The notes under the pieces: model-generated
What the model was told of the DNA's origin: nothing
Seen by the model: the letters and a program-made list of their open reading frames with translations, nothing else
Databases searched by the model: none
Source: Gnetum montanum
Taxonomy: Eukaryota > Streptophyta > Gnetopsida > Gnetales > Gnetaceae
Reading direction: 5' to 3'
Assembly (NCBI GenBank): GCA_015680685.1
Contig: MNCI01005534.1
Location: forward strand, 64,023 to 87,000
Length of the DNA: 22,978 bases
In this document: one piece after another, positions 10,106 to 21,692 of the stretch
Layout: each line of letters begins with the position of its first letter
Position numbering within the stretch: position 1 is the first letter of the stretch
Position numbers and translations under genes: made by a program

Positions 10106-13100
10106 CTGCAATTTGAAAGAAAACAATTAAAATATTTTCCTGGGAAGGTTTATATTAAAGAAAATGTGTATAAAGACAAAACTTGAAGCAATACTAACTA
10201 GCTACCTTTCAGCACTCTCTAGTTTCTTCTTAAGCCTCAACTGATCCCTGCAAAAAAGTGGTACATTGTTAAGGCTTTTTGCAATATGATGAAAGTAAAC
10301 GTAAACCACCATTGAATGCCTTGTATGTGAAGTATTAAAAGAAGCAAATGAAGATTTTTGAAATATTAAAATCCATTAGATCATCGTCACATATGACGAT
10401 GCACTGAAAAATGACGATGCTGTTAACTAAGTCTAATCAGTGAAATGTTTGGAAACATATTCATCCTCCTCTTGATTATATTGGGTATATTTGACTGTCT
10501 TTTAAATTTCCAATTTTCGAACAAACAACCCTTACTCTGATTTTTCAAACCAGTTGCTTGAAAATAAAAAACAGGTTTCTGTATCATTGTAATGTTCATC
10601 TTTTTAAATAAAAAGATGAAACATTAACATATTTTGATATTATATTAAGTATTCCCTTGTTGCACTTGTTACATATTCTCTCAACAATTCAGGGTGTACC
10701 TAAGAGAAAGCATTACTTTTCCTAAACGTCATCAGAAGTTCAGGGATTATGCCAGTGGGAAGGAATATGAATGAGTTAGCTAAGAAGGTATGGCCATGTT
10801 TTAACATATGCCTGATGGATACTGTATACCCTGTATAATATACTAGTGTCGAGCACTGAACACTAACACTATACGCGTTTGCTTTGGCTGTGCATGATGT
10901 GGCTGCAACCTCTACCACAATCTTAATATAATTTAGTAGCACAATCAATTACATTCTTTTCCATCCCTAAAACACCTACAAGGGTCAAACATCTTGAGAT
11001 AAGCAACATTTTGGTTCTGCCTGGCCTGTAACATCAAATCAATTTCTTTAATTCACACTTGAGATTTCAGTAATCACTATAACATCATCGTTATTCAAAA
11101 TTACAATATTCCTTCCTGAAATTTTTCATCTGGGAGTTGAAGATAGTTTTATCTAAAGTGAAAAATGAAAAAGCTACTAAACCAAATAACATTTTATACC
11201 TAAACCAAATAACATTTCAATAAAAGCTTGGGAATCACTGGCAAATATAAGAATTTCATAGCTAATGCACTTCCTTAACAAAATTTTGATTTCATAGCTA
11301 ATGCAATTCCTTGACAAAATTTTGAATGATAAAGAAATTCCTAACAACAAAAAAAAGAAGTATTGATGTTCCCATCTACAAAAATAAAGGAGATGCATAA
11401 AATTATGCAAACTATAAAGGGATCAAGCTCATGAGTCATACTATGAAGCTTTGAGAGAGAATCATAAGGTAATGTCTCAAACTTAAATCATCAATATCAG
11501 AAAATCAAGTTAAATTTATGCTAGAGAAATCTACTAAAGGCATTTTTTGATACAACCATTAATGAAGAAATTTAGAAAACATAGAGAAAATCTATATAGG
11601 ATCTTTATGGAGTTAGAAAAAGCCCTGTCATGGAAACCTGGTTCTTAGGGATAAATTAACAAAGAAAATAAAGAATGAAATCCCTTAGTGTATGTAATTT
11701 ACAATGATATTGTATTGGTGGATACAATTTGAGAAAACATTCCTTTTAAAATGAAAAAGTGGAGACATGCTCTAGAATCAAAAAATATGAAAATTAGTAT
11801 AAGACAAAATATATGAAATATAATTTTAATAAAAGCATAGGCAATAGTGAAACAGAAATAATAAATTACAGCCAAAAGGCCTCATTGCAAGCAATTCCAC
11901 TTCTGCTACCTAGGATCAATGCTCCAATCAAATGGTGAAATTGATAAAGATATAGGATTGAAGCAAGATGATCAAAATAAAGATAGGCCAGTGGCATTTT
12001 ATGTGATAAAAGAATCCTAATAAAACTAAACAAACAATTTTACAAAAAAAATAATCAAGTCTCCAATTTTATATGGTGTTGAATATGTACAACATCACCC
12101 CCTTGTGGAGGCCTCCATTTGCAGTTTTCTTTTAGTTTTAAGAACTTAAAATAATAAGGATAATGATAAAGGTTTTATTTACAATTAAAAATTATTTTTT
12201 TATTTTTTTGTTTTTATTTGGGTGTTGTGTGTTAGATTACATTCGTGACTAGATTTTTTGCATACAAACATTAAAGAAAGACTTAGAGTGGCTTCTATTT
12301 TAGATAAGCTACAAGAATGTGGTCTTAAATAGTTTGGGCATATGCAAAGAAGATCATATAATGAGCCTATTAAAAAAAAGGTTTTGCATCACTATTCCAA
12401 GAAAATCACTAAAAAAAAGACCAAAAATAATTGGAAAAACCAACTGCAGATAATCTGAAAAAATTGTAAATAGTAAGTATCTAAATCTTCATAGAGATTA
12501 GAAAAAAAGAACTCATGTAGCTAACCACATTTTGTTAGGACATGGCTAGAATGATAATGATGATGAATATTCTTTCATCATTCATGCAAAAAAATAAAAA
12601 AATAAAAATTGGGCTTAGATGAGAATGACCATCCTTGTTGAAGCATGGCCCACTTTTATGTGCTCTATGAGCAAAAAAAATCAAAAGTCATTGAGATTCC
12701 CTGATCAAAAAGCCCCAAGAAGCAGAAGGAATATTTTACAGAATTTGTAAAGAAAGCAGAAGAATGTTTCAGGAGCATCTAGACATAGCCTGTTTCCGTC
12801 GACGTGGAATGGTGATTGAAGAAGAAATTTATTTCAAAGCACGACAAAACACAAATAAACCATACTAAGCCCTGCTAGCAGCTGGATCACCTGCCTTTGT
12901 GGTAGGAGTTTTTCCACCTTTGAGAAGTCATGCAGACCGAAATATTTGTGTTCTTGGAATTGCAGGTTACCGTGCATTTCCACATGTGATATCTAAATTA
13001 GGAATAGTTTTAAATTGTTTTTAATTAAACTAGGGAGAACTTATGTTTAAAAGATTTCATTTTGTTGGTGTAAGTGTAGGACCGTAGGACCGCAGTTTCA

Positions 13101-16100
13101 TTACGGTGAACGAGTTCATGTTCATGAACCCAATAACCTTAACTTTAAGGTGTGAATTCCTAATGTTTCTATGACTGATGAAACTGCGTTATGCTTCACA
13201 GGGGTTGAGAATGTTATAGATTTTATGGAATCAGCTGGAACACAACAGGAACGCGAGTTTTAAAAAAATAAAATTAGGAAACAGTTAATAAGTGAAACAG
13301 ACTAAACATGAACAAGAGAATGAATGAAATAAACTTGAAAATTTGCAATATCATGATACCAAAAGCAAAAAACAGTAAGTACTAAAAACGAGAAAATCGT
13401 AATCAAGCAATGGAGCATGCACAAAAGAAATTCCGGATACACTTGTGCAAGTTCAAGGGTGTTTACAACTGGCACAGTGGATGTTTACATGGACAAAAAA
13501 ATAGAAATAAAAATACGGAAACAGAAAACATAAAATTCACAGAAAATTCTAGTGCCTTAAGAAAAATAAAAATTAATTCCAGATTTCAAGCTAAACGTGG
13601 AAGACAAGACACCAATACAGTTAAATGAACAACGAAAATAATTCAGAGGACTGTTAAGAAATGCCAATCGAAGTGTGAAGCCATGAAAAAATACATCACC
13701 TGATGAGAGTGTCACAGAGTTCTTGATAGTGGAAAAATTTTTCAGGTGCCACCGTAGTTGAATCTTTAAGCGACCCCAGCAGAGAATTGCTTTGCTCAAG
13801 TCTCCTAACAAGTGATTGGAGATTCTCAACTTGTCCATTAAGTCTATGTATAACCGTCTCTCTTTCGGACAAACTGTGCATGGCAGCTTCAAGTTCTCCT
13901 GTAACTGAAATGGACAACTTTTCATCTCGTTGCTCTATTTGTTGTTGCATATTCTCGGAAACCCTTCTTACTGTTACCATATGGTTATTTTCCGATGTGT
14001 CTATTGCATCTTCGTGTAAGCTATCTTCAATGCTGTCAAAACCGTTAGAGCAACGCGAGTCAGTTGCCTTAACGATAGCCTCTTCTTTCAGTTCCACTTC
14101 CGACAATTGACCTTGTCTATTTGAAATAAGTTCTTGTGCGTGCTTAACGCGAGTAAGAACCCTGGTATCGGCGTCTTCCATTTTATTGAGAAGATACAGT
14201 ATTTCCTGCAACATAGCCTGTCTCAAAGCAATATCCTTTTCAGCTGAAGATAACTTCAGCGACAAAGATTGGACCTGTCGATCTAACACGTTAACTTCTT
14301 CCTGTAAATGCGACCTATTGTCCTCAGATACTTCCAACTTTTTGGATAACTCATTCAAAGAGGTGTTTGTCCGTTCAATTTCTGATTGGAACATATTATT
14401 TAAACCTTCAACTGAAGCCACTCTGTCCTTCCAAACAGATATCTCTTTTTCTGCATTTTTAACTGCAACCATGTACGGATCAAGATCTTCCTTTTGCTTC
14501 TCAAAATCCGGGAGAGGACACTGCAACTGAGGTGTGACATCAACCAATTTGCTCTGCTGCCCATGAAAATCTCTACCTGCAATTTCTGAACATGCATCTT
14601 GTTTTTCCTTGCCCTGAAAAGTTTCCAGCCGACGCCTCAGTATCAAAAAGTCATTTGAAGCATCTTTGAGTCTTTGCACGTTACAACTGCATTCCTTTAG
14701 TGCAGAAATGGTGTCCAATCTAATCTGACAAAGTAGAGACCTCTGTTCTTCAAGCAAGACACACAGAGTCACTGATCCATCCTTGCACACTTCTGATTGT
14801 AAAATCTTCTCAAAATCTTTGAGTCTATCTTCAAAAATATTAGTTTTCTTCTCAATCTCATTCAATGTATGCTTGCTACTGCAAAGAGCAGTAATAGTCT
14901 CCTGCATCTTAAATTTATAATTCTCGCAATCTTGCATTATTTCAAAGAGTCTATGCTCTCGTTCCTCCAATTTTTTAAACGAAAGCTTCTCTGACAGCTC
15001 AAGTCTATCTAAATCACCTCGTAGGCGATCAATTTCAGTCTGTCTGTCAGACGAAATTCTTTCTTCAGTGATCAGTTTCCTTTGCAGGTCTTCCACTGTC
15101 ACTTTCAGATCCTCAGTGTCCTCTCTCTCCTTCTGAATATCACGTCTTGCGGACTCTAAAGCTGCTTCTTTATCTTTCAGAGTGCCCTCGACACGCTTCA
15201 GTTTGGCTTCAATATCCGATCGAGACTGATTTGATTCAGATATTCTTTCTTTCATATCGTTCAGTTCATCGCACAACCTTTGTATCTCGGCGTCTTTCTC
15301 TTTACTCCTTTCTGAGGCCTCAACCAACTCAGCATTCAACTGGGCAACCTGTGCTTCCTTGGCTGTCAAGTCCGTCTGTGCACAACTTATACTTTCCTTT
15401 AAAAAAATTTCGTCCTTCTCTTTCTCCCCTATATCATGTTTGAGCAACATGATCTTTGTTTTTAATTGCTCTACCTCAATCTCCAGCTCTGAAATTCTTT
15501 CATTCTTCCGCAGGACGGATTCCTGAGCTCCATCAAGCTGAAACGTTGCCAGCTGCATTTTCGTTTTGTTTATTAACAGTTCCTCGCGAACCACATCCAG
15601 GTGCTTAACTTCAGCCTGCAATTCTTCAATACGCACTTCCTGTTCACCTACTTCTGACCTGACCACCTCTAGATTTTCATACGCCTCTTGAAGTAACAAT
15701 TTCTGCGAGTTGTAATCATCCACAAGCTTAGAATATTTTTGCTCTAGCGACTGGAGAGATTCACGGAGAACAGTCTTCTCTGAGCTGAGCGTTTTATTGT
15801 CACTCCTTAGGGCGCTCAAATCTGATTCGTTGTTGCAAAGATTTGCCACAAGCCTCTCCCTTTCATCCTCCATGATTGCCACCTGTTTTGTGGCCGCTTC
15901 AAGTTTTCCGTTCAGGACGCCCAAAGATCTAACATCCTGCAACCTTTGCAATTCTAACTGTTTGCACTGTTGCTTTATATCCGTCAAGCATTTCTCTTTT
16001 TCACTCACTTCATTTACGCTTTGCTGGAGACTCAAGAGCTGGTTATTTAATTCATCTATCATCTTATCCCTGGACGTTATGGCATCAGTAAAGGTTTCTT

Positions 16101-18174
16101 TGTCCGTTTTGATTTTCAGTTCAAGCTCTGAGAGTGAAGTTCGGGCTTTTGACAACTCTTCTTGCATTGCTTGCAATTGAGAAAGATATTCTTCTGCCCT
16201 GGAATCAGATGTCGCGGTGCCTTCGTGAGCTTTCTTAAGTGCTTCCTTTAGCCTATTGATATCGCTCTGAAGCTCCCTTATCTCTCTGTCCTTGGCTAAA
16301 AGGTCCAAGTTTCTATCTTCCAATGTTTCACTGATTCTTTTATTTTCTTCCCTGAATGACTTATCTCTCTGAGACATCTGATGCTGAAGAAGATCTCGTG
16401 ACGCGGACAGAGCCCGCATTTGTTCTTTTTTGTCATGCAGTTCCTCCTTCAATGCCAAGCCCTCTCTTTCAAGACGTTCCACAGACATGCATTTCTCAGA
16501 CACAATGTCGAATTTTGCTTTCAGTTGTGCAAGTTCTTCTTCAATGCGTTCATAGGCTCTTGTCTTTGCCTGCAATGACTCATTCAAACAGTCAACTTCT
16601 CCACTCTTTTTTTTTAAACATGCTTCCAGATCAATATTTTGAGCAGCCAATTTTGACTGCGCCTGATTGCTTTCTGATTCAAATATGGTGTACCTTTGTG
16701 AAAGTTCTGCCTTTTGATATGTTAATGTCTCTACTGATTGCAGTGCTCCTCCTAGCTGAAACCGGAGCTCCTGAATCTTCTTTTCTTTAGATTCTACACT
16801 TCTATGACAATTATTCAACGCTTGGTGAAGATCTTCTCTCTCCTTGTTCCACTCACTTTCCTTCTGCTTGAGCGTCTCAGAACATTCCTTGTATGCAACT
16901 TCCATGGAAGAATATTTCAATTTAATTTTCTCGAAAGAATCGCGGACCTCCTCGCTGCCAGACCTGAATGTCTGGACCTCATCTAACCTGCTCTGTAGCT
17001 CACGATTCTCTTGTTCCAAGAAGGAAATCTTCACTTCCTTTTCACGCAGCTGCCTCTCCTTTGATGCAAGTGAATTCCTCAACAGACCTATCTCTTTACT
17101 ATGGTATTCGGTTAAATTCTTTATGGAAGACCTTGCCTCCTCACACTCTGCAGCCGCCTTCTCAAACCCATGACGAGATTCCTGAGCTTCAATTTCGAGA
17201 ATCTTCCTCCTGCTTTCTTCATGCGCCAGGGCTTGGTTGCACCTATGTAACTGGAGCTCCAGATCTTTGGTCATTCTATGTAGAGAATCATTTTTGGTAT
17301 GTAAAGAAGAGATCTCATTTATTATTTGAGATTTTTCACCTTCCCATTCAGTTTCTCGAACCTTCAGCTGTTGTTGCAGTTTCTTGTATGCCTCCTCCAA
17401 ATGGCCAAATTGTTCTTTCCTCCATTTCATGTCCTGCTGCAGAGTGCTGTGCGCCTGCTCAACCTGCAGAAGGTGTTCTTCTCTGCTCTTAAGTTCCTGT
17501 AAAGCCGTTTCTGCAGCAGTTCTTAATGAATGTTCTCTAGCCAAACTGCGCTCACATTCAGAAAGCTTCACCTTCAACACCTCTGAATGAGTCTTATTTT
17601 CGGACAGTATAGAAAGAGTGGCTTCTTTTGATTCAATATCCGATTCAAGCTGCCGAACCATCTGTGCTTTCTCATCAGCCAACGCCTCAGCAATGCTGCA
17701 TTTTTTCTCCAAACTGAAAACTGCACTCCTGAGACTATCAATTTCTCCGATTTTCTGTTTCAGAGTTTTGTCTTGTTCATCGCATTTACATGTGGCCTCT
17801 TCAAGCGTGATACTTAATGCTTTCTTATCCTCCTCGTACTGTTTCTTCGCATCGTTGAACTGGGACCTTAGCTGATCATGAGCGGACAGAAGACTTTGAA
17901 GAGTAGATTCCTTCTTACACGATGTAGCCCTGGTTTCCTCGTATCTTCGATTTGCAGTATCAATATCTTCTGCCATTCGGTTAATGGTTAAGGTCCTTTC
18001 CTCCAGTAATTTTTTTTCCTCCTGCAGTCTACCAAGCGCATCATTAAGAGCATTTTTCCGTCCCTCCGAAATTTCTCTTGCAGAAGTCAATTCGCTCTGA
18101 AGCCTCTCCTTGGCAAGCAAGGCCATGTCCAGGTCTGCCCTAAGCTTCCGTATTTCTTGATCTCGCTCATCCAT
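9904..18174 (-). CDS. Long coiled-coil protein, 1572 aa, giant exon plus two small exons
   Basis: Coding exons on the - strand are 18174-13700 (4475 nt), 10247-10206 (42 nt) and 10105-9904 (stop TAA). The donors are AG|GTGATG and AAAG|GTAGC; the acceptors are TTTTTTGCAG|GGATCAG and CAAATTGCAG|ATGG. The phases agree, giving 1572 residues with no internal stop. The product is nearly all heptad-repeat, charged coiled coil. Breaks are seen near residues 1191-1231 (Pro/Gln/Cys-containing) and an acidic linker at about 1375-1398. The tail is a polar, non-helical stretch of about 50 residues ending HEINA. No motor head, GRIP, NAB or C2 domain, signal peptide or membrane segment is visible. Database similarity would be to generic myosin-tail or golgin-like proteins. 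A scaffold or tether role is inference; I do not recognise the family. The ATG has an AACATGG context made by splicing. Confidence 0.85.
10206..10247 (-). CDS. 42-nt micro-exon of the coiled-coil gene
   Basis: The exon adds 13 whole codons plus split arginine codons at both junctions and reads DQLRLKKKLESAE, which continues the coiled-coil pattern of the giant exon. The upstream acceptor has a strong pyrimidine tract (CACTTTTTTGCAG) and the 100-nt downstream intron is GT-AG. Being a multiple of three, it could be skipped without a frame change. Confidence 0.8.
10248..13699 (-). other. 3.45-kb intron of the coiled-coil gene
   Basis: This intron joins the giant exon to the micro-exon. It contains short diverged tandem duplications (a 23-bp period at about 11177-11222 and a 36-bp period at about 11253-11325), a segment at 11697-11768 that is an inverted relative of 2951-3090, and an RTE LINE relic at about 12219-12575. 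No further exon with coding character and good splice sites was noticed. Confidence 0.6.
12219..12575 (+). mobile_element. Decayed 3' end of an RTE-type LINE, antisense in the intron
   Basis: Read on the + strand, about 12255-12360 gives the C-terminal hallmark of plant RTE reverse transcriptases: an IKERLRVASILDKLQECGLK stretch, then FGHMQRRS preceded by a stop where tryptophan is usual. Further on, in shifted frames, NWKNQLQ and THVANHILLGHG appear, then TAG and an ATGATAATGATGATG tail (12550-12565). The order and spacing match the end of the RTE ORF and its trinucleotide 3' tail. Several stops and frameshifts make it a dead fragment, truncated at the 5' side. It lies opposite to the host gene. 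Confidence 0.72.
13700..18174 (-). CDS. Giant coding exon of the coiled-coil gene
   Basis: This uninterrupted exon holds the start codon and 1491 complete codons (about 95% of the protein). The open frame runs only one more codon past the donor before TGA at 13698-13696, so the short C-terminus depends on splicing at AG|GTGATG. If the intron were retained, the protein would end after residue 1492. The long open frames visible on the opposite strand here are composition shadows. Confidence 0.9.
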
Positions 18175-18551
18175 GTCTAAGCGAAAGCAATACCAGTAAG
18201 CAAAATCGGTGATTGATATGCAGGCACGCTCAAAAATTACGTATCTTTAAAATTATCCGTAAATGGAGAGACAAAATGTACTTGACAGAAGCAAAGCTAA
18301 TGATCACACTAATGTAAAATCAAACAAAGCATTCAGCGACGAAATGTGACTTAAATCAATAAAACTTGAACTAAAAGCTTCCCGATGGAAAATCCGCAAT
18401 TCAAAACCCTAAAATACTATCAGGTAAAAGAAACGAATGGGCCTTAAACGACGAGCCGTGCATGTTAACCTAGAAGTCAAGAATCCATTGGCAGAACTAT
18501 TGCCAAAACTTAATCAGAATAACAGCAATGGCTGTGATTGAAGGAACTTAC

Positions 18552-18681
18552 TTGCTTTATGAAGAGATCTCTGCAAAGCAGTCAAGCGATTCGACGCCAA
18601 CGCTGAGGCAATCGGTGAGGGTTTCGGAGACGCTTGAATCTCCTTGAGGTCGCCGTGTTTGCCGAAATGGCTGCGAGATTA
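18552..18681 (-). other. 5' leader exon of the coiled-coil gene (end and open frame)
   Basis: A strong donor GCAA|GTAAGT ends this exon at 18552. The matching acceptor TTAG|ACATGG at 18177/18176 puts the start ATG two bases into the next exon, after a 375-nt intron. The exon shows no ATG on this strand up to about 18846. In the phase that joins the main frame it is open for 42 codons back to TAA at 18681-18679. It could be 5' UTR, or coding if an upstream exon or a non-AUG start exists. The transcription start is not identifiable. Confidence 0.6.
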
Positions 18682-19944
18682 TGCCGCTAAAGGACAGACG
18701 AATCGCAAGTCGTTTGTTGGCCCGTTTGAGCAGATGAATGAAAAACGTTGTGCTATCTGAGCGAAAACGATACTGCCAAGGTTGCCGCTTCTTTCAGAAT
18801 TTGAATTTCTAGATCTCACTTAATTCCCACTGATTCTGTACAACATGGTCTATGTCGTTCAAAATGCTATCCGTTAAATTATCGATAAGCCGATTCCCAC
18901 TGAAGTATGTCCCACTTCAAGTGCGCTGTAACATAAATTAATAATTCAAAACCGTTTGTCACCGAAACATGGCACTAATACGAAATTTCACCCCATTATC
19001 ATTTTTGTCAAGTTCATGTGCGTGGTGGTTCCTAAAGGAAAAGTAATTAAATCCAGGCTGGGATATTTAAGCCTTTATAGGGTTTGAGTGACTTTTGGAG
19101 GAGTATGCTTTGTTGCTGGTTCGACAATTGCTTCTTTTTTGGAACCAGGGTCAAAAGGAATATGAGGTTCACTTGGGTTCTACGCTACCTTAATCATCAC
19201 CCTTAGAAAACTACATTGATTTTGTCTTAACTATGTTACAAGGATATGCACACTTGTTGGGAAGGTTGTGGCCTCTCTGGCTCAGGCACCACCCCTTCTC
19301 TATAGAGCAAAGGTATAAGGCTAGATGCATTAGTTTAGGAATAAGTCTTAATTCTTTTAAGAAACAATGCCTCTCATGTGTTTACTAATGCTTTTTATGG
19401 ATGTTAGACCCCCAAAAAAATATTAATAATGAGCAAAGAAAATTCAAACTACATTACAAACTTGACACTGAGTAGCCATAAAAAAATATATTGAAGCAAA
19501 CAACTTTCCAATTTTAGAACTATCTACTCAAGTGTGTAGCCTTACAATTAGAACTTTAAAAAAATAAGTGAATAAAATTAATCGGTAGTAGGGATAAACA
19601 AGAAATTTACATCACTTTTCAACATCCATGCTTGAACTTAAAATAGTGGAAGGATTCGAGATAGAGAGTTGTGACTTAATACCAATATTTGTATCAAAGC
19701 AAAAAAGTAGTACCACTTGTGGAAGATCTTCACCTCGTTGCCGATCATTGATCTTACATCAAGAATCTTCGTCATCAACTATAACCTTCTTATTGATACT
19801 AGTTTTAATATTTGAGCTAACAGTATTCTTGTCAAAGAAGGAAAAGTTTTTCTTACAAGCTATCTATTTAGGTTGCTTAATACTATCTCTGGTACCAGTA
19901 AAAATATACATAGAAGTTTTTGTCTTCTTTAAATTCTTTATTGT
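18682..19944. other. Intergenic between the coiled-coil gene and the LTR elements
   Basis: The promoter of the coiled-coil gene should lie in the first few hundred bases, but no convincing TATA box is at a sensible distance from the leader exon; the nearest TATAAA on this strand is near 19075. A 110-codon frame from 19628 runs into the LTR start and is not supported as a gene. Confidence 0.5.
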
Positions 19945-20761
19945 TGATGAATCGTCATGAATGGGTTGGGTCAACAGGCATGTGTTGACGCATCCCTGTC
20001 GATGCATATGTAGCAATGTGGCATTTGAGTCTGCCTATATAAATGTGTGCACCCATCGCATTTATGGCATCGGTTAGTCAATAGCTTAGGGAAGTTCTTG
20101 CAGTTTATTTCTACGACAATTAGAATATTTTCTAAATGCCCACAATAGGAGTCAAGAAGTGTATAGATCCTTATTCAAGCACTAATGTACTTGGACACTT
20201 AGGTGTGACAATAATAAAGACAAAATTCTTGAAATACCTTGCAGCATTTGGAAATAGTTTAACGTTTATTTTAATGTACTATATTATTCATGTAATTTAC
20301 TTCCATGTCCTTAGTTAATTAAATATGATTAATTAATACACATAAGTATGACCACCTTGAGCATAACATTAACATGGTAATCCCAATAGTGCTAGCACTT
20401 GGTAACCCAATAGCATTGTAATGCGTTTAGGATATGTACAACAGGTGGGACCGTATACTTGTGTTAGGAAATAACTTAAGACATTAGATAGTTATTAGAT
20501 TAATTAATACTTAATCACTTTGTTTTACACTTAAGCTAAAATAGATAAAAATATAAAATTATACAAATCATGTGCCTTGGTTACACTTAACCATACACTT
20601 GTACTTATACAAGTGGAACCAAGAAGACAATGATCATGTCCTTAGGTTCACCACCTAGATAATGTGCATTTAGAAAACTAACGTCTATAGAATTCGATTA
20701 GATCACTAGTGGACGCTTGTGATTCATATGATTGGGCATAGGGTATACTCATTGCTCATCA
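19945..20761 (+). mobile_element. 5' LTR of a decayed Gypsy element (+ strand)
   Basis: The 817-bp segment starts TGATGA and ends GCTCATCA, directly before a primer binding site. It has a TATA box TATATAAAT at 20036 and AATAAA at 20213, about 177 bases apart. The whole length aligns by eye with the inverted segment 22662-21693, including CACTTAACCATACA at 20584, the same TATA-to-AATAAA distance and the same 3' end. The left boundary is less certain than the right. The partner LTR of this element is outside the window. Confidence 0.75.
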
Positions 20762-20780
20762 TTGGTGCCATTGTTAGGAA
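20762..20780 (+). other. Primer binding site (tRNA-Asp type), decayed
   Basis: TTGGTGCCATTGTTAGGAA starts immediately after the LTR terminus and matches the Athila/Gypsy-type site TTGGCGCCGTTGCCGGGGA. All differences are C-to-T or G-to-A transitions. This fixes the element's orientation as +. Confidence 0.7.
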
Positions 20781-20782
20781 TT

Positions 20783-21692
20783 TTAGTTAGCTACGTGTGC
20801 TACTTAAGAAGTTAGTGAAATCATTTAACAATGTTGTAATGAACCCTACAGTCAAAATCATTAAGACAAATAATAATAACACATATATACTATTTTTCTT
20901 AAAAACTAATATGGCTTCCTCTTGCAAGGAAAACTCTCCACCACTCTTTACAAGCAATTCTAATCAGCAAAGGCAAGAAGGCTAGAAATCACTCATGCCC
21001 AACCAATTTAAGGTGGTCTATACACATTTGGATGCCTACACTCCAAACTTCAACTTCATCCTACACTAGGATGAACAACTCTGGTGAAGGAACATGGAAG
21101 GTAACATTGTGTTGCCTTCCAACCAATCTGTTCCTACAATGTTGCTCAACAATCTCATCAAAATGGGCATTGTAGGAGTCAATGTAGAGTACAAATTGCA
21201 AGATCATGCCCATTGAGATTATCATCCCATAGAGGCATAAAAGAAGAAAGATGAAAAGAAGTTATTTCTCGTGACACTCATCAAAGAAGTTGAAAGTTGG
21301 TACCCATCCTTGGAACCGAAATCAATTCGAAGGTGGAGTATGATGTTTAAATTATTCAATGACAAGTACTAGACATACTCCCAAGTGTTCAACTTGAGAA
21401 GGAAAATCCAAGGATGTAAGCAAGACACACATAAATCCTTGGATGTGGCCATGGGTAGGTACTACTCTTTAATACACCAATGTCTAGGCCATGGCTACTT
21501 TCAAAGGGAGTAGCTATGCCATATCATAGATGGGCTTTGAACTAAAATAAGGAGAACCCGTGGGGTTTATGCCTAAGGGAGACTTTCAGAGCTAAGGGTC
21601 CATTAGATCCAAAGGCTCATTAAGCAAGTGGCTAAAGAAGAGGGGGAGTTGAAAAAGAGAGAAAGTGTAGAAGAGTATAATAGGAACCTCTT
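20783..21692 (+). pseudogene. Degenerate gag of the + strand Gypsy element
   Basis: One frame reads through the region as a gag protein interrupted by about ten stop codons, most of the TAG/TGA/TAA kind expected from C-to-T change at CAG, CGA or CAA codons. At 21286-21540 the retrotransposon gag (PF03732-like) pattern is clear: WYPSLEPKSIRRW, then FNDKY, NLRRKI, a KQ...SL block, RYYSLIHQCLGHG and CHIIDGL in the usual order and spacing. No zinc knuckle, protease or polymerase follows, because the sequence is cut at 21692/21693 by the end of an oppositely oriented LTR. It cannot encode a working protein. Confidence 0.75.

Noticed and set aside
9873-10186. Open frames on both strands over the terminal coiled-coil exon
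   Set aside because: Both are out of phase with the splice junctions; only the third frame continues the coiled coil and ends at 9904.
13787-17875. Many + strand open frames of 60-174 codons inside the coiled-coil exon
   Set aside because: They are antisense shadows of a long intact frame; they share no domain, start context or splice support.
19689-19700. TTGTATCAAAGC resembling the Copia initiator-Met primer binding site TGGTATCAGAGC
   Set aside because: 10 of 12 bases match but no LTR end precedes it and no gag wording follows; chance is likely.
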